From JBFMHP01 sp040752855 (GTDB taxonomy: Bacteria > Pseudomonadota > Gammaproteobacteria > RBG-16-57-12), in the NCBI GenBank assembly GCA_040752855.1, contig JBFMHP010000034.1:1-64000 (forward strand): DNA of 64,000 nt, given 5' to 3'. Of the stretch, positions 34,669 through 44,040 are shown one piece after another. Below the pieces are notes generated by a model. The model did not search any database. It saw only the letters and a program-made list of their open reading frames with translations, and was not told where the DNA came from. Numbering within the stretch: position 1 is the stretch's first letter; the number at the start of each line of letters is the position of its first letter. The translations under genes were made by a program, and so were the position numbers.

Positions 34669-37437
34669 TCAGCCGTACGTCGCGGTATTGATATGGCCGT
34701 TGCAGGTCATCAGCAGCTCGGCCAGTTTGTCGGCCGGCAGCGGCGGACTGAAATAATATCCTTGGATGTACTGGCAGCCGCGCTGGCGCAGAAACTCCAG
34801 TTGCCGCTCATCCTCCACGCCCTCGGCGACCACCGACAGGTTGAGGTTTTGCGCCATGGCGATGATGGTCGAACAGATCGCCGCATCGTCGTTGTCGGTG
34901 GTGATGTCGCGCACGAAGGCGCGGTCGACCTTCAAGGTGTGCAACGGGAAGCGCTTGAGATAGCTCAGCGATGAGTAGCCGGTGCCGAAGTCGTCGATCG
35001 ACAGGCTCACGCCCATGGCGCGCAGCTCCTTGAGGGTTGCGATCGAGGCCTCGGCATTGTGGCCCAACACCCCTTCGGTGAGTTCGAGTTCGAGATACCG
35101 CGGCGCCAGACCGGTGGCCGCCAGCACCTTTTGCACATCCTGCACCAGATCCGGTTTCTGGAACTGGGCGTTGGCGATGTTCACGGCCATTTGAACGGGC
35201 GGGTAGCCCGCATCCTGCCACGCCTTGTTCTGGCGACAGGCCTCTTCCAGCACCCACTGCCCGATCGGCAGGATCAAGCCGGTCTCCTCCGCCAGCGGCA
35301 CGAAATGCGCCGGCGAGACCATGCCGCGCGCCGGATGTTGCCAGCGCACCAGGGCCTCGACGCCGATGATGCGCCCGGTGGCGGCCTCCACCTGCGGCTG
35401 ATAGTGCAGGCACAACTCGCGCCGCTCGATGGCCTTGCGCAGATCCGCCTCCAGGCTGAGCTTGATCTTGCTGAGCTCGTTCATCTCGGCGCTGTAGAAC
35501 TGGAAGTTGTTTTTTCCCGCCGCCTTGGCCTGGTACATCGCGGCATCGGCGTTTTTCAGCAGCGTAAACTCATCCTGTCCATTGTCGGGATAGATGACGA
35601 TGCCGATGCTGAAGGTACAGTAAAACTCGACGTTATTGATCAAGAACGGCTCTTTGAATTGGGTACCGATGCGCTGCGCGATCTTGGCCACATGCTCCTT
35701 GGCCTTGATATCGTGCACCACGATGACAAACTCATCCCCGCCGAGGCGGCTGACGGTGTCATCCGCGTGCAGGCACCGACTCAAGCGCTGCGCCACCTGA
35801 ACCAACAGAATATCGCCGACATTATGCCCGAGCGTATCGTTGACGATCTTGAAGCGGTCCAGATCGAGAAACAAAATGGCGGTCATGGTTTGGCTGTGTT
35901 GCGCATGCGCCAGGGCCTGCTTGATCCGGTCGAGCAGCAGCGTGCGATTGGGCAATCCAGTGAGCGCATCGTGCGTGGCCTGATACATCATGTGCTGCGC
36001 CAGCTCGCGCTCTTTGCCGACATCGCGGAACACCAGCACCGCGCCGCTCAACGCACCGGTCTCACCAAAGATCGGCGCCGAAGTCTCATCGACCGCGACG
36101 AGCTTGCCATTGCGGCTTACCAGCAGCGCATGCTGCCAGAGCTTGATCTTCACCCCTTCGGCGAGGCAGCGCAGCACGGGGTTTTTCATCGGCGCAGAGG
36201 TGCGTTCATCCAATAGATTAAAAACGATGCCGATCGATTTTCCCACGCCATCGCGCACATTCCATCCGGTCAGCTGCTCGGCCACCAGATTCATCGATTC
36301 AACCACGCCATCCGCGTCGGTGGTGATCACACCGTCGCCGATCGACTGCACCGTGGTCTTGGCGCGATCACGCTCGAAGGCCAGTTCCCGGGTACGCAAC
36401 TGGACCAGCTCATTGATCTCGCTGTTGCGCCGCTGCAGGATCTCCTGCTGTTCACGCACCAGACGGGACAACAACACCAACACAGAGGTAATCAACAGCC
36501 CAAACAGCGCGGCGTGTATGAACGGCCGCTTATTGATGGCATCGCCGGATAGGAATTTTTCGGCGACATACTCATACGATTTATTGCCAATATTCACCGG
36601 CTCGCGCATCTCGAACCGATCGATCGCATCGCTGGCGCGCCGCGGCGCAACCGGCCGGTAATATACCGTCTCATCGTTGCTCTGCGCTTCCATGCTCAAG
36701 AGCGCGACGCTCATATTCGTGTCGGTGGTGACACCCTCGAACAGCCCGCTCATGCTGATACGCAGCATCAACACGCCATTGACCATCGCCTCCCGGCGCT
36801 CTCCCCTATCCGGCGCCGATTTTCCGTCATAAACCGCCTTGAAATACGAAAAGCCATACGGATGAATGCCAAAGACATCCGGATCAACGACAACGTTGCC
36901 GCCGCTCCGTATCGCCGCGGCGATATCCTTCCGATAACGGCTCACGGACAGCAGATCCATCCCCAGCAGGCTGGCCGTATCAGGCTGAAACGGCTCGAGG
37001 TACGCCAAGGGAAGGCTGTCCCGCTGCGCTGCAACCGCCGGCTCGCCCGCAAACGGGCGGATATCGAAATCCACATAGCCGAGGTCGCGTTGATCGGAAA
37101 TGAAGCGCGCGCGCTGCGACTCGGGCACGTGCGGCGCGTACATCACCGCGGTGATGTAGGGATTACGCTTGTGTATACCCTCGGCAACGATTCTGAATTC
37201 ATCCGGTTCGATTTCTGTGGAGGCATCGAACACCGCCTGCAAGGCATAGGCGGTTTCATCGATGGCCTTGAGCCGATCCTCGAGCGCATCGACCATCAAG
37301 TTATACTCGCCGGCAAAGATCTCGAGCTGATCGCCGATCGCTTCGTCCCACACCACCTTAAGCATCAGAGCCGTGATCACCGCCCCGACCACGAGCGACA
37401 CGCCATAGAGTGATTTGCCCTGGACCAGCCATCTCAT
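34669..37437 (-). CDS. CHASE-PAS-GGDEF-EAL c-di-GMP enzyme
   Basis: 922 residues. A membrane helix near residues 12-30, a periplasmic CHASE domain (about 40-320, FQPDTASLLGMDLLSVSRYRKD), a second helix (about 330-350), a PAS domain, then GGDEF (SRLGGDEF, intact) and EAL (EALVRW, ELELTEG, DDFGTGYSS, LKVDRAF, EGVE, intact). It could make or break c-di-GMP in response to a periplasmic signal. The ATG overlaps the stop of the upstream binding-protein gene (ATGA at 37434-37437). The open frame runs further upstream to 37809, but that part overlaps the binding-protein gene and is spurious. Confidence 0.92.
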   Translation of the reverse strand: MRWLVQGKSLYGVSLVVGAVITALMLKVVWDEAIGDQLEIFAGEYNLMVDALEDRLKAIDETAYALQAVFDASTEIEPDEFRIVAEGIHKRNPYITAVMYAPHVPESQRARFISDQRDLGYVDFDIRPFAGEPAVAAQRDSLPLAYLEPFQPDTASLLGMDLLSVSRYRKDIAAAIRSGGNVVVDPDVFGIHPYGFSYFKAVYDGKSAPDRGERREAMVNGVLMLRISMSGLFEGVTTDTNMSVALLSMEAQSNDETVYYRPVAPRRASDAIDRFEMREPVNIGNKSYEYVAEKFLSGDAINKRPFIHAALFGLLITSVLVLLSRLVREQQEILQRRNSEINELVQLRTRELAFERDRAKTTVQSIGDGVITTDADGVVESMNLVAEQLTGWNVRDGVGKSIGIVFNLLDERTSAPMKNPVLRCLAEGVKIKLWQHALLVSRNGKLVAVDETSAPIFGETGALSGAVLVFRDVGKERELAQHMMYQATHDALTGLPNRTLLLDRIKQALAHAQHSQTMTAILFLDLDRFKIVNDTLGHNVGDILLVQVAQRLSRCLHADDTVSRLGGDEFVIVVHDIKAKEHVAKIAQRIGTQFKEPFLINNVEFYCTFSIGIVIYPDNGQDEFTLLKNADAAMYQAKAAGKNNFQFYSAEMNELSKIKLSLEADLRKAIERRELCLHYQPQVEAATGRIIGVEALVRWQHPARGMVSPAHFVPLAEETGLILPIGQWVLEEACRQNKAWQDAGYPPVQMAVNIANAQFQKPDLVQDVQKVLAATGLAPRYLELELTEGVLGHNAEASIATLKELRAMGVSLSIDDFGTGYSSLSYLKRFPLHTLKVDRAFVRDITTDNDDAAICSTIIAMAQNLNLSVVAEGVEDERQLEFLRQRGCQYIQGYYFSPPLPADKLAELLMTCNGHINTATYG

Positions 37438-38444
37438 CGATCGGACTCTCCGATCTTGACGGCCTTGTGGATGATGCGCGGCGAGAGTTCGACGTCGGTC
37501 CTGCCAAGCAGCGTGAGATTGACGTAGATATTCCATTTGCGGTTGGTCACGATCGGCAGCTGTGCGGGCTTGCTGCCGTTGAGGATGCTCAGGGCGCTCA
37601 AGGCGGCCCACTCGCCTTGCTCTTCGGCGAGCTTGGTCATGGCCAGGATGGCGTAATCGACCATCCAGTCGTAATTGGTCACCGACAGCTTGCGGGTGTG
37701 CTTGGCCGCGATCGCGGCGGCGCGCGCATTGTCCCAATCCTCGATCCCGCCGTTGTTGCCGATGATCAGAAAATCGGCTGCCTGCGCCTTCTCGTAACCG
37801 GCCTCCCACTGAATCATGTTCTTGACAAAGATCGGCGTGATCTCGATGCCCTCCTGCGCGTAGGTTTCGCGATTGAGCTCGAATTCACGGTGCTGCGACA
37901 TCGAATCCGGCGCCAAGTACACGCCGCGTTTCACACGCTTGAGCGTGCTCTTGATCTCCTTGAGCAGGGGCTTGATCGGCGAGATCTCGATCATCCCGGT
38001 GACGTTGCGGTAGGGGTAGCCGTACGGGGTGACCGATTGATTGATGCCGCAGAACACGATCGGCAGTTCGGCATCCTTGTAGTAGGGGCGCACCAGGTAG
38101 GCCGAGGCGGGATCATCGCAGGCGATCACCACATCGGGCTTGAGGGTCTCGATGTACTGCTTGGCTTTGAGCGCCATCTCCATGCCGAAAGACGGTTCAT
38201 CATGGCGCTTGGTGTCCATGTAGAACTTCTTCAGCTCACATTTGCCCGCCAACGCGCGCTCGATGCCCCGTTCGATGCCGTCGTTCCATTCATAGCCCTG
38301 GTGATAGGAGGAGACATACAGACACGTCGCCGCCTGCGCCGCGGGCCACGGCACGCTCCAAAGCAACGCCACGCTGCAAAGGCCGGCAACCGCATCCAAT
38401 GCGCACCGGCACAACATTGGCCCTCTCAAAGAAATAAAGCGCAT
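37434..38444 (-). CDS. ABC-type periplasmic substrate-binding protein
   Basis: 336 residues with a signal peptide (about 1-39, cleaved near AAQAA). CLYVSSYHQGYEWNDGIERG, KPDVVIACDDPASAYLV, LPIVFCGIN and FLIIGNNGGIEDWD match the ABC_sub_bind family (TM0202-like). No ABC permease or ATPase gene is adjacent. Instead it is translationally coupled to the CHASE-GGDEF-EAL gene, so it probably presents a ligand to that sensor. Ligand unknown. Confidence 0.85.
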   Translation of the reverse strand: MRFISLRGPMLCRCALDAVAGLCSVALLWSVPWPAAQAATCLYVSSYHQGYEWNDGIERGIERALAGKCELKKFYMDTKRHDEPSFGMEMALKAKQYIETLKPDVVIACDDPASAYLVRPYYKDAELPIVFCGINQSVTPYGYPYRNVTGMIEISPIKPLLKEIKSTLKRVKRGVYLAPDSMSQHREFELNRETYAQEGIEITPIFVKNMIQWEAGYEKAQAADFLIIGNNGGIEDWDNARAAAIAAKHTRKLSVTNYDWMVDYAILAMTKLAEEQGEWAALSALSILNGSKPAQLPIVTNRKWNIYVNLTLLGRTDVELSPRIIHKAVKIGESDR

Positions 38445-38562
38445 CTCCGACCGTCTCCATCAGGAATCATGCATCCAACTCCTGATGTGGTCGGCAAAAC
38501 CGTCGACTCCATTAGCAAGCGGTGATACACGACGCGGCAAGAAGTCCGGGCTTAAGGTTTTT

Positions 38563-39471
38563 TTATGCGTGCGGCGCCTGGCAGAAGCCGGGATCACCGC
38601 GCTGGGCGTCGGCACAGCAGTGCTGCTCGATCTGCACCGTTGAATGCGCGATGGCAAAGCGCGATGCCAGCATCATCTTGACATGGGCCAGGGCGGTATC
38701 GGTGTCGGTCCCCGCCGCCACCGTGACGTGCATAGTCAGGACCGGCTGCTCCGGCGTCAACGACCAAAGATGCACGTGATGCACATCGCACACCGCCGGG
38801 ATGCCGTTGATCAATGTCGTGCGGATCACCTCCACATCGAGTTCATCCGGCGCGCCTTCCAACAGGATGTGGATCGATTGCCCGATCACCTTCCAGGCGC
38901 TGCGGAAGATGATCAGCGCGATGAAGCAGGAGAGCAGCGGATCGATCAGCGTCCAGCCCAGCGTCACGATGACGATGCCGGCGATGATCGCGGCCACCGA
39001 GCCGAGCATGTCGCCCAGCACATGGATCAGCGCGGCGCGGATGTTGAGGTTGCGTTCGCCGCCTTGATGCAGGATCTGGAAGACGATCGCATTGACCACC
39101 AACCCCAGCACAGCGATCACCAGCATGACATCGCCCATCACCTCCAGCGGATTGAACAGGCGGTGGATCGCCTCGTACAGAATCCAGAGCACCAAACCCA
39201 CGGCCGCCAGGCCGTTGACCAGCGCCGAGATGATCTGCACCCGATGGTAGCCGTAGGAACGCAAGCGATCGGCCGGCCGCCGCGCGACTTTGGCCGCCAC
39301 CCAGGCCAACCCAAGGGCCAGCATGTCGGTCAGCATGTGCGCGGCATCGGCCAGCAGCGCCAGCGAGCCGGAGACCAATCCCCCAGCAACCTCTGCGATC
39401 ATGAAGCTGCCCGTCAGCAGCATGGCCCAGAACAAGCGTCTTTCATCGGTGATGTGATGATGTGCGGACAT
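38563..39471 (-). CDS. cation diffusion facilitator (Zn/Co/Cd efflux)
   Basis: 302 residues with six membrane helices and a C-terminal cytoplasmic domain. The metal site residues HxxxD are present in TM2 (DAAHMLTD) and TM5 (HVLGDMLGS), the pattern of CzcD/ZitB-type zinc exporters. The N-terminus MSAHHHITD is His-bearing. The C-terminus has two CC/C-containing segments, EQHCC and GFC. Exchange of divalent metal for protons across the inner membrane is expected. AGAGGT lies before the ATG at a rather long spacing. Confidence 0.93.
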   Translation of the reverse strand: MSAHHHITDERRLFWAMLLTGSFMIAEVAGGLVSGSLALLADAAHMLTDMLALGLAWVAAKVARRPADRLRSYGYHRVQIISALVNGLAAVGLVLWILYEAIHRLFNPLEVMGDVMLVIAVLGLVVNAIVFQILHQGGERNLNIRAALIHVLGDMLGSVAAIIAGIVIVTLGWTLIDPLLSCFIALIIFRSAWKVIGQSIHILLEGAPDELDVEVIRTTLINGIPAVCDVHHVHLWSLTPEQPVLTMHVTVAAGTDTDTALAHVKMMLASRFAIAHSTVQIEQHCCADAQRGDPGFCQAPHA

Positions 39472-39736
39472 CGCGTGTCTCTACCTCTGTGAATAACAAC
39501 CGGAATATGGCAGGGCCGGATCATACAACCAGATAGCCCCACCCTTTCTAAGGAGCAACACTCAAAATCTCCATGAGCAGCCGACACTAAACGCTGGCCG
39601 TGGCCTCTCAAGCGTATCTGCCAAATCTCTCAAAACCTTAATCAAAAAAAGCAAAAAACGCATCTTTCTGTTTTCCGTGCGCAGAGAATTCCTGGATGGC
39701 CTTACCCAAGGCTTCCATGAATATCTCGGCGAAACC

Positions 39737-41914
39737 TCATCCGGCGCTGTTTTGATACAGACGCAGCAACTCGGGCGGCGCGTGCGCCACAGCGAGGCGC
39801 CGCACGGCCGCGCGCAGCGCAGCGACGGCCTCGGCATGGCCGGAGAAGCCGCACCGCCGCGCGCACTCATGCCAATCGCGCTGCTGCACGATCTTGGCCA
39901 CCAGCAAGCCGGCGTCTTGCTCGTCCAGCCGCGCGGCCGCGGCGGCATCGCTCACTGCCTGGAGCACCAGCGAAAGCAGCGCGTACTGACAGACCTCATA
40001 GCCGCGCTGGCCGCAGGCAAACGAAAGCGCGTCGCGCCAGGCCGAGGCATCGAGCGCCAGCGGCCGCCGCGGGGCGTCATCCGCCAACAGCATCAGCGCC
40101 AGAGGCGCCTCCAGCGTTCGCAAGGGACCGGACAACAGCCCCGGCAACTGGCGCTGGTATTGGCGGCGCGCCTCCGCCAGCACCGCGCCGCCCGGCGCGG
40201 TGAGCGCCTGGGCGACCAGCGCCGAGTGCGCGCCGCTGGAGTGCTCGCGGGTCAGTCCGACGCGCACGGGCGCAAAGCCGCAGGCGCGCCAGAAGGCCAG
40301 CACCTCGGGCACGGCGCCGAAACTCGCGCCGATGACGTCGACCGGCCGCGCGCGCAGCGCCCCCACGACCTGGCTCAGCAAGGCGCGGCCGATACCGTGG
40401 CGCTGCAGCGCCGGATGCACCGCGATGCGCATCACCCGGGCATAGCGCAGCGTGGGCGCCGTCTCGATCCCCAAGTGCACGGCCAGCGATTGGGCCAGCA
40501 GATGCCCGTGCACGCGGCGCCGGCCCAGATAGATCTCGCGCGCGAGCCCCGGTTCGATGCCGCCTTCGCGCACCACGAGCGCCGCCGCCACGACATGGCC
40601 GCGCGCACGCATCAGATAGATCTCCAGCGCCGGGGCATCGAGCAGTTCACGCAGGTCGTTCGGCGTGGTGCGGTAATGCGACAGCACCAGCAGGCCGAAC
40701 AATTCACGCAGACTGGCCTCGTCGCGCCACAATGTCTCCCGCTCGCAGCGTTCAAAGACGCACTCGTCCGCGCGCACGCCCGCCAGCCGCGCCTCCTCCG
40801 CCGCCGCGGCATCGAGCAGCAGGGCATCGAACACGAAGCGTTCGAGCGGATCGCCCGGCGCCCAGCGCACCGGGGTCTCCAGCCGCAACGACTTCCAGCC
40901 CGGCGCGAGGCGCGCCAGTGTCTGCATGAAGCGCACCGCGAATCCGCGCCCGGTGCCCTCGTAGCCGTGCACCGTGCTGGCGAACACCACGCGGGAATAA
41001 TGCCGCAGCATGGCCTCCAGCATCGGCGCGGGGATCGCCGCCGCCTCGTCGATCAGCAGCAGATCCGCCGCCGGCAGCTGTTCGATCAGCGCATCCGGGG
41101 CGATGAACTCAAGCACCGCATCCGCCCGCTCGATCCGCCCGCGCGCACTCCGGGCGCCGCGCAGCTCGGCCGCCGCCCGCTCGAACAAGGCGCCGCAGGC
41201 ATCGATGCGCGGGGCGGTGACCAGGATGCGCTTGAGACCTTGCTCGATCAGCTGCGCCGCGGCGATGCCCAGCGCGGCGGACTTGCCGCGCCCGCGGTCC
41301 GAGGTCAGCACCAAGGGGCGGCGGCGATGCCCGCGCACCACCTGGAGGATGGCGGCCACTGCCGCGCGTTGATCCTCGGTGCGATAAGGCGGTGCGACAT
41401 CCGCGGTGACCGCGGCCGGGGTGGATGGGATGAATCCTGGCAGGACGGCATGTTCCTGCACGACCGTGGCATGGCGATCCGCTCCCAGCCGCGCGACGAA
41501 ACGCGCGAGGAAAAACCGCGCGCCCGGCGTCTGCATCGGCCAGTCTTGCAGCGGCGGGGTGAGCAGTACGAACAGCCCGCCGCCGTGCAGCGAGCCGCTG
41601 ATGAGGCCGAACGCATCGGGCTCGAATCCGGCATGGGCATCGAACACGATGCAGGGGTATTCCCGCCCGAGGTGCGCGCGGGCCGCCTTGGGCGTTTCGG
41701 CCTGTGGGCGCTGCGCGCAGGGCTCGCCCACCCACAGTGGATCGATCTTCAGCGCGGCGACCAGCTCGGCCGCGGTGGCGCGGCACCACGGCGCGGCGCC
41801 GGCGAGTACCAGCAAGCGCCGGTGCCGGGAGCGGCGCGCGGCCTCCAACAACTGCGCCGCCAGGGCTTGGACATCTGCCGGTGACGGCACAGTAGTGTGA
41901 TCAACGGCACTCAC
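39737..41914 (-). CDS. tmcA: tRNA(Met) cytidine acetyltransferase
   Basis: 725 residues. TmcA makes ac4C34 in elongator tRNA-Met, using ATP and acetyl-CoA. The RNA helicase-like module has Walker A TSDRGRGKSAALG and DLLLIDEAAAIP as Walker B; the GNAT module has MRIAVHPALQRHGIGRALL for acetyl-CoA. STVHGYEGTGRGF is a further TmcA hallmark. The start is a GTG at 41914. Very GC-rich gene. No operon partner is obvious. Confidence 0.94.
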   Translation of the reverse strand: MSAVDHTTVPSPADVQALAAQLLEAARRSRHRRLLVLAGAAPWCRATAAELVAALKIDPLWVGEPCAQRPQAETPKAARAHLGREYPCIVFDAHAGFEPDAFGLISGSLHGGGLFVLLTPPLQDWPMQTPGARFFLARFVARLGADRHATVVQEHAVLPGFIPSTPAAVTADVAPPYRTEDQRAAVAAILQVVRGHRRRPLVLTSDRGRGKSAALGIAAAQLIEQGLKRILVTAPRIDACGALFERAAAELRGARSARGRIERADAVLEFIAPDALIEQLPAADLLLIDEAAAIPAPMLEAMLRHYSRVVFASTVHGYEGTGRGFAVRFMQTLARLAPGWKSLRLETPVRWAPGDPLERFVFDALLLDAAAAEEARLAGVRADECVFERCERETLWRDEASLRELFGLLVLSHYRTTPNDLRELLDAPALEIYLMRARGHVVAAALVVREGGIEPGLAREIYLGRRRVHGHLLAQSLAVHLGIETAPTLRYARVMRIAVHPALQRHGIGRALLSQVVGALRARPVDVIGASFGAVPEVLAFWRACGFAPVRVGLTREHSSGAHSALVAQALTAPGGAVLAEARRQYQRQLPGLLSGPLRTLEAPLALMLLADDAPRRPLALDASAWRDALSFACGQRGYEVCQYALLSLVLQAVSDAAAAARLDEQDAGLLVAKIVQQRDWHECARRCGFSGHAEAVAALRAAVRRLAVAHAPPELLRLYQNSAG

Positions 41915-41965
41915 GCGGGCTGCTCAAGGTCATGCCGCAATGGCGGTACAGACGGCAGCTGCGGG

Positions 41966-43288
41966 TCAAAACCGTCCCTCCAAACCCAAGCTGGTAACCG
42001 TCCGCTGATAGTCGCGCTGCGCGACATTGGAGGCATTGTCGATATAGCGCCACCACAGCACCACATCCAAGCCGCGATTTAGCATGTGGATGAAGCGCGC
42101 CGAGGTGCGCCAGCGATGGTCCTCACGCTGGCCGAGATCGGCGCCGCCCGCATCGCGGTCGGCATCGTTGTAGCGACTGAAGCGGTACTCGGCATCGAGC
42201 CGCGCCGCCCAGCGCGCTGCAAAATCAAATCTGACCCCGGCGGCCAGGTTGTGGCGCGTGGCCGAATAACTGGTAAAGGCCACGCCGTCCGTCAAATCGT
42301 TGCGGTCGTTGAGTTCCAGCGCGTAGCCGGCGCGCCAGGTGCGGTCCCCGCGCCTCCAGGCCGAATCGATCCGGAAGCGCTGGCTGGTGCCGGAAAGGTG
42401 GCGGTAATACGGCTCGAGATCGTCCAGGCGCGCGAAGTCATAGCCCAGGGTCAACCGGCGTTCGGCGGCAGCCTCGTGCTCCAGCCTGAGGCGCAACCCC
42501 GTCTTGCGCTGGTAATCATCGCTGCCGAACTGGCTCTGCTCCACCAGCGCCCCGGCCCGGCCGCTCCACATCCCCGCCTGGCGTCGGTAGAACAGGTTGG
42601 CGCCGAGCGCGCGGTAGTCTTCACTGTAGTCCTGATAATCGGTGAGTTCGGCCGTCATGCCGAGCGTCCAACCGTCGCGCCGGCCGCCGCGCAGCGTGTA
42701 GTCGGCCGCGCCGTACAGATCCAGATACCGGTCGCCTGTGCCGCTGGCAGCGGCCAAGTCTTCATTGATAAACAGAACGTTGGAATCATACCCCAAGGCC
42801 GCCGACCACTCGCCCGACCAGCGGCTGGCTGCGCGAACGCCGGCATCGCCGTTCTCCCCCAGCCCGCTCAGTTTGCGGCGCGCCACGGTGCGCAGGCTCT
42901 CATCATCCGTTTCGCGCAGAGCGCGCTCGAACCACTGGCGCGCGCGCACCGCATCCCCGCGGCGCTCGCTGATCAAGCCCAGATTGAAATAAGCCATGGG
43001 CGCCATCGGCGGATCCATCGCCACAGCCTCGAAGGCCAGCTCTGCCTCGTCGTAGCGCCCCAGCCGGTAGAGGGACACACCGCGGTTGTAATGCAGGCGG
43101 GTGTGGCGGACCCCGGCCTGCTGCGCCGCGTCCAAGTATTGGATCGCCTCCGCATAGTCCCCGGCGCGCATCGCGGCCAGCCCGCGGGCATAGGCGTTCT
43201 CACCGGAACCCGCCGCGTAGACCTGTCCCGCCAGCAAGCAGAGCACCAGCACACCGCCAACGAGATACGCGCAATTCTTCCAGGGCAT
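41966..43288 (-). CDS. TPR plus outer-membrane beta-barrel protein
   Basis: 440 residues. Signal peptide about 1-26 (ending VYAA), then tetratricopeptide repeats (about 30-145: ENAYARGLAAMRAGDYAEAIQYL, YNRGVSLYRLGRYDEAELAF), then about 280 residues of alternating amphipathic strands rich in Tyr, Trp and Arg, ending in Phe, the outer-membrane insertion signal. The layout resembles surface lipoprotein assembly modifier (Slam-like) proteins and exopolysaccharide-export barrels. I chose the ATG at 43288 rather than a TTG just upstream; the ribosome site is weak. Confidence 0.75.
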   Translation of the reverse strand: MPWKNCAYLVGGVLVLCLLAGQVYAAGSGENAYARGLAAMRAGDYAEAIQYLDAAQQAGVRHTRLHYNRGVSLYRLGRYDEAELAFEAVAMDPPMAPMAYFNLGLISERRGDAVRARQWFERALRETDDESLRTVARRKLSGLGENGDAGVRAASRWSGEWSAALGYDSNVLFINEDLAAASGTGDRYLDLYGAADYTLRGGRRDGWTLGMTAELTDYQDYSEDYRALGANLFYRRQAGMWSGRAGALVEQSQFGSDDYQRKTGLRLRLEHEAAAERRLTLGYDFARLDDLEPYYRHLSGTSQRFRIDSAWRRGDRTWRAGYALELNDRNDLTDGVAFTSYSATRHNLAAGVRFDFAARWAARLDAEYRFSRYNDADRDAGGADLGQREDHRWRTSARFIHMLNRGLDVVLWWRYIDNASNVAQRDYQRTVTSLGLEGRF

Positions 43289-43347
43289 CAAGGCTGTCGA
43301 TTCATCAGAGATTTCAGAGTAATTTAGAATAGCTCAAAAATAATAGC

Positions 43348-43425
43348 TTAACCGGGATATTTCACCACGGATCGTAGCGAGGGCGCGTAAGGCATTGAAG
43401 ATTCGTGGTGAAGTATCCGGGTTAA
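43348..43425. repeat. 22-bp near-perfect inverted repeat with long loop
   Basis: The arms 43348-43369 and 43404-43425 are inverted copies matching at 20 of 22 positions, with a 34-base loop. Each arm contains TTCACCACG or its complement next to an AACC/GGTT end. It lies alone in the gap between the TPR/barrel gene and the Asp-rich gene, and could be an interspersed element or a large RNA hairpin. Confidence 0.7.
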
Positions 43426-43569
43426 AACGCCGGCGTGCACACCTGGCACAGGTTTGCGGAATGTAGAGAGGGGAAAGATGCACCACGCAGATCGTGCACG
43501 GCGGAGGAGATGCCGGATACGCGAGCCGTCTTAGGAAGGGATTACCGGCGCTGAATATGCTGCAAGAAA

Positions 43570-43977
43570 TTAATCGCTGTCGCGTCCGTCGGACTTGTCA
43601 CGATCATCATTCCGATCATCGTCCCGATCCCGATCGTCATCGCGCTCGCTGGAATCGTCCCGATCACGATCCTCTCCCGCATCACGCTCGGAGGTATCCG
43701 CCCGCGAATCATGATCATCGCCGCTCTCACGGGCACCGTCGCTGTCGGCCTCGCGGCCCTCGTGGCGCGAGGCGTCCCGCTCGCGCGAAGCATGGCGATC
43801 TTCCCGCGCGAACGCCGGCAGCTCGATGATGCGGATGCGATCGTCGCCCTTTTCAGCGACGAAATCCTCGAGCACCCGCATGGTGACATCGTCCAGATCA
43901 CGATCATCGCGCGCCTGCGCCGGGCTTACGGCCGCCAGCAGGCTCGCGGTGATAAATACAATCTTGGACATCCTCAT
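43570..43977 (-). CDS. small exported Asp/Arg-rich protein
   Basis: 135 residues from MRMSKIVFITAS. Signal peptide about 1-23 (ending PAQA). The next ~45 residues look folded (RDLDDVTMRVLEDFVAEKGDDRIRIIELP), and the last ~75 are low complexity, almost only Asp, Arg, Ser, Glu and Gly (DDDRDRDDDRNDDRD). Such tails may bind calcium or other cations. GGGAG lies ten bases before the ATG. It is downstream of the ECF sigma/anti-sigma pair on the same strand, 63 bases after the anti-sigma gene, so it is a candidate member of that unit. Confidence 0.75.
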   Translation of the reverse strand: MRMSKIVFITASLLAAVSPAQARDDRDLDDVTMRVLEDFVAEKGDDRIRIIELPAFAREDRHASRERDASRHEGREADSDGARESGDDHDSRADTSERDAGEDRDRDDSSERDDDRDRDDDRNDDRDKSDGRDSD

Positions 43978-44040
43978 TGCAGGGCACTCCCAACACAAAA
44001 TCTTACAACTCAACTTGCCGCACCACACTCAGTCAGCGGT

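Noticed and set aside
37438..37809. N-terminal extension of the CHASE-GGDEF-EAL frame
   Set aside because: It overlaps the well-supported binding-protein gene and is an Arg/Gln-rich shadow sequence; the ATG at 37437 overlaps a stop codon in a coupling arrangement.
39677..41884. 735-residue plus-strand open frame
   Set aside because: Antisense shadow of tmcA; product is Arg/Gln/Gly-rich with no domain.
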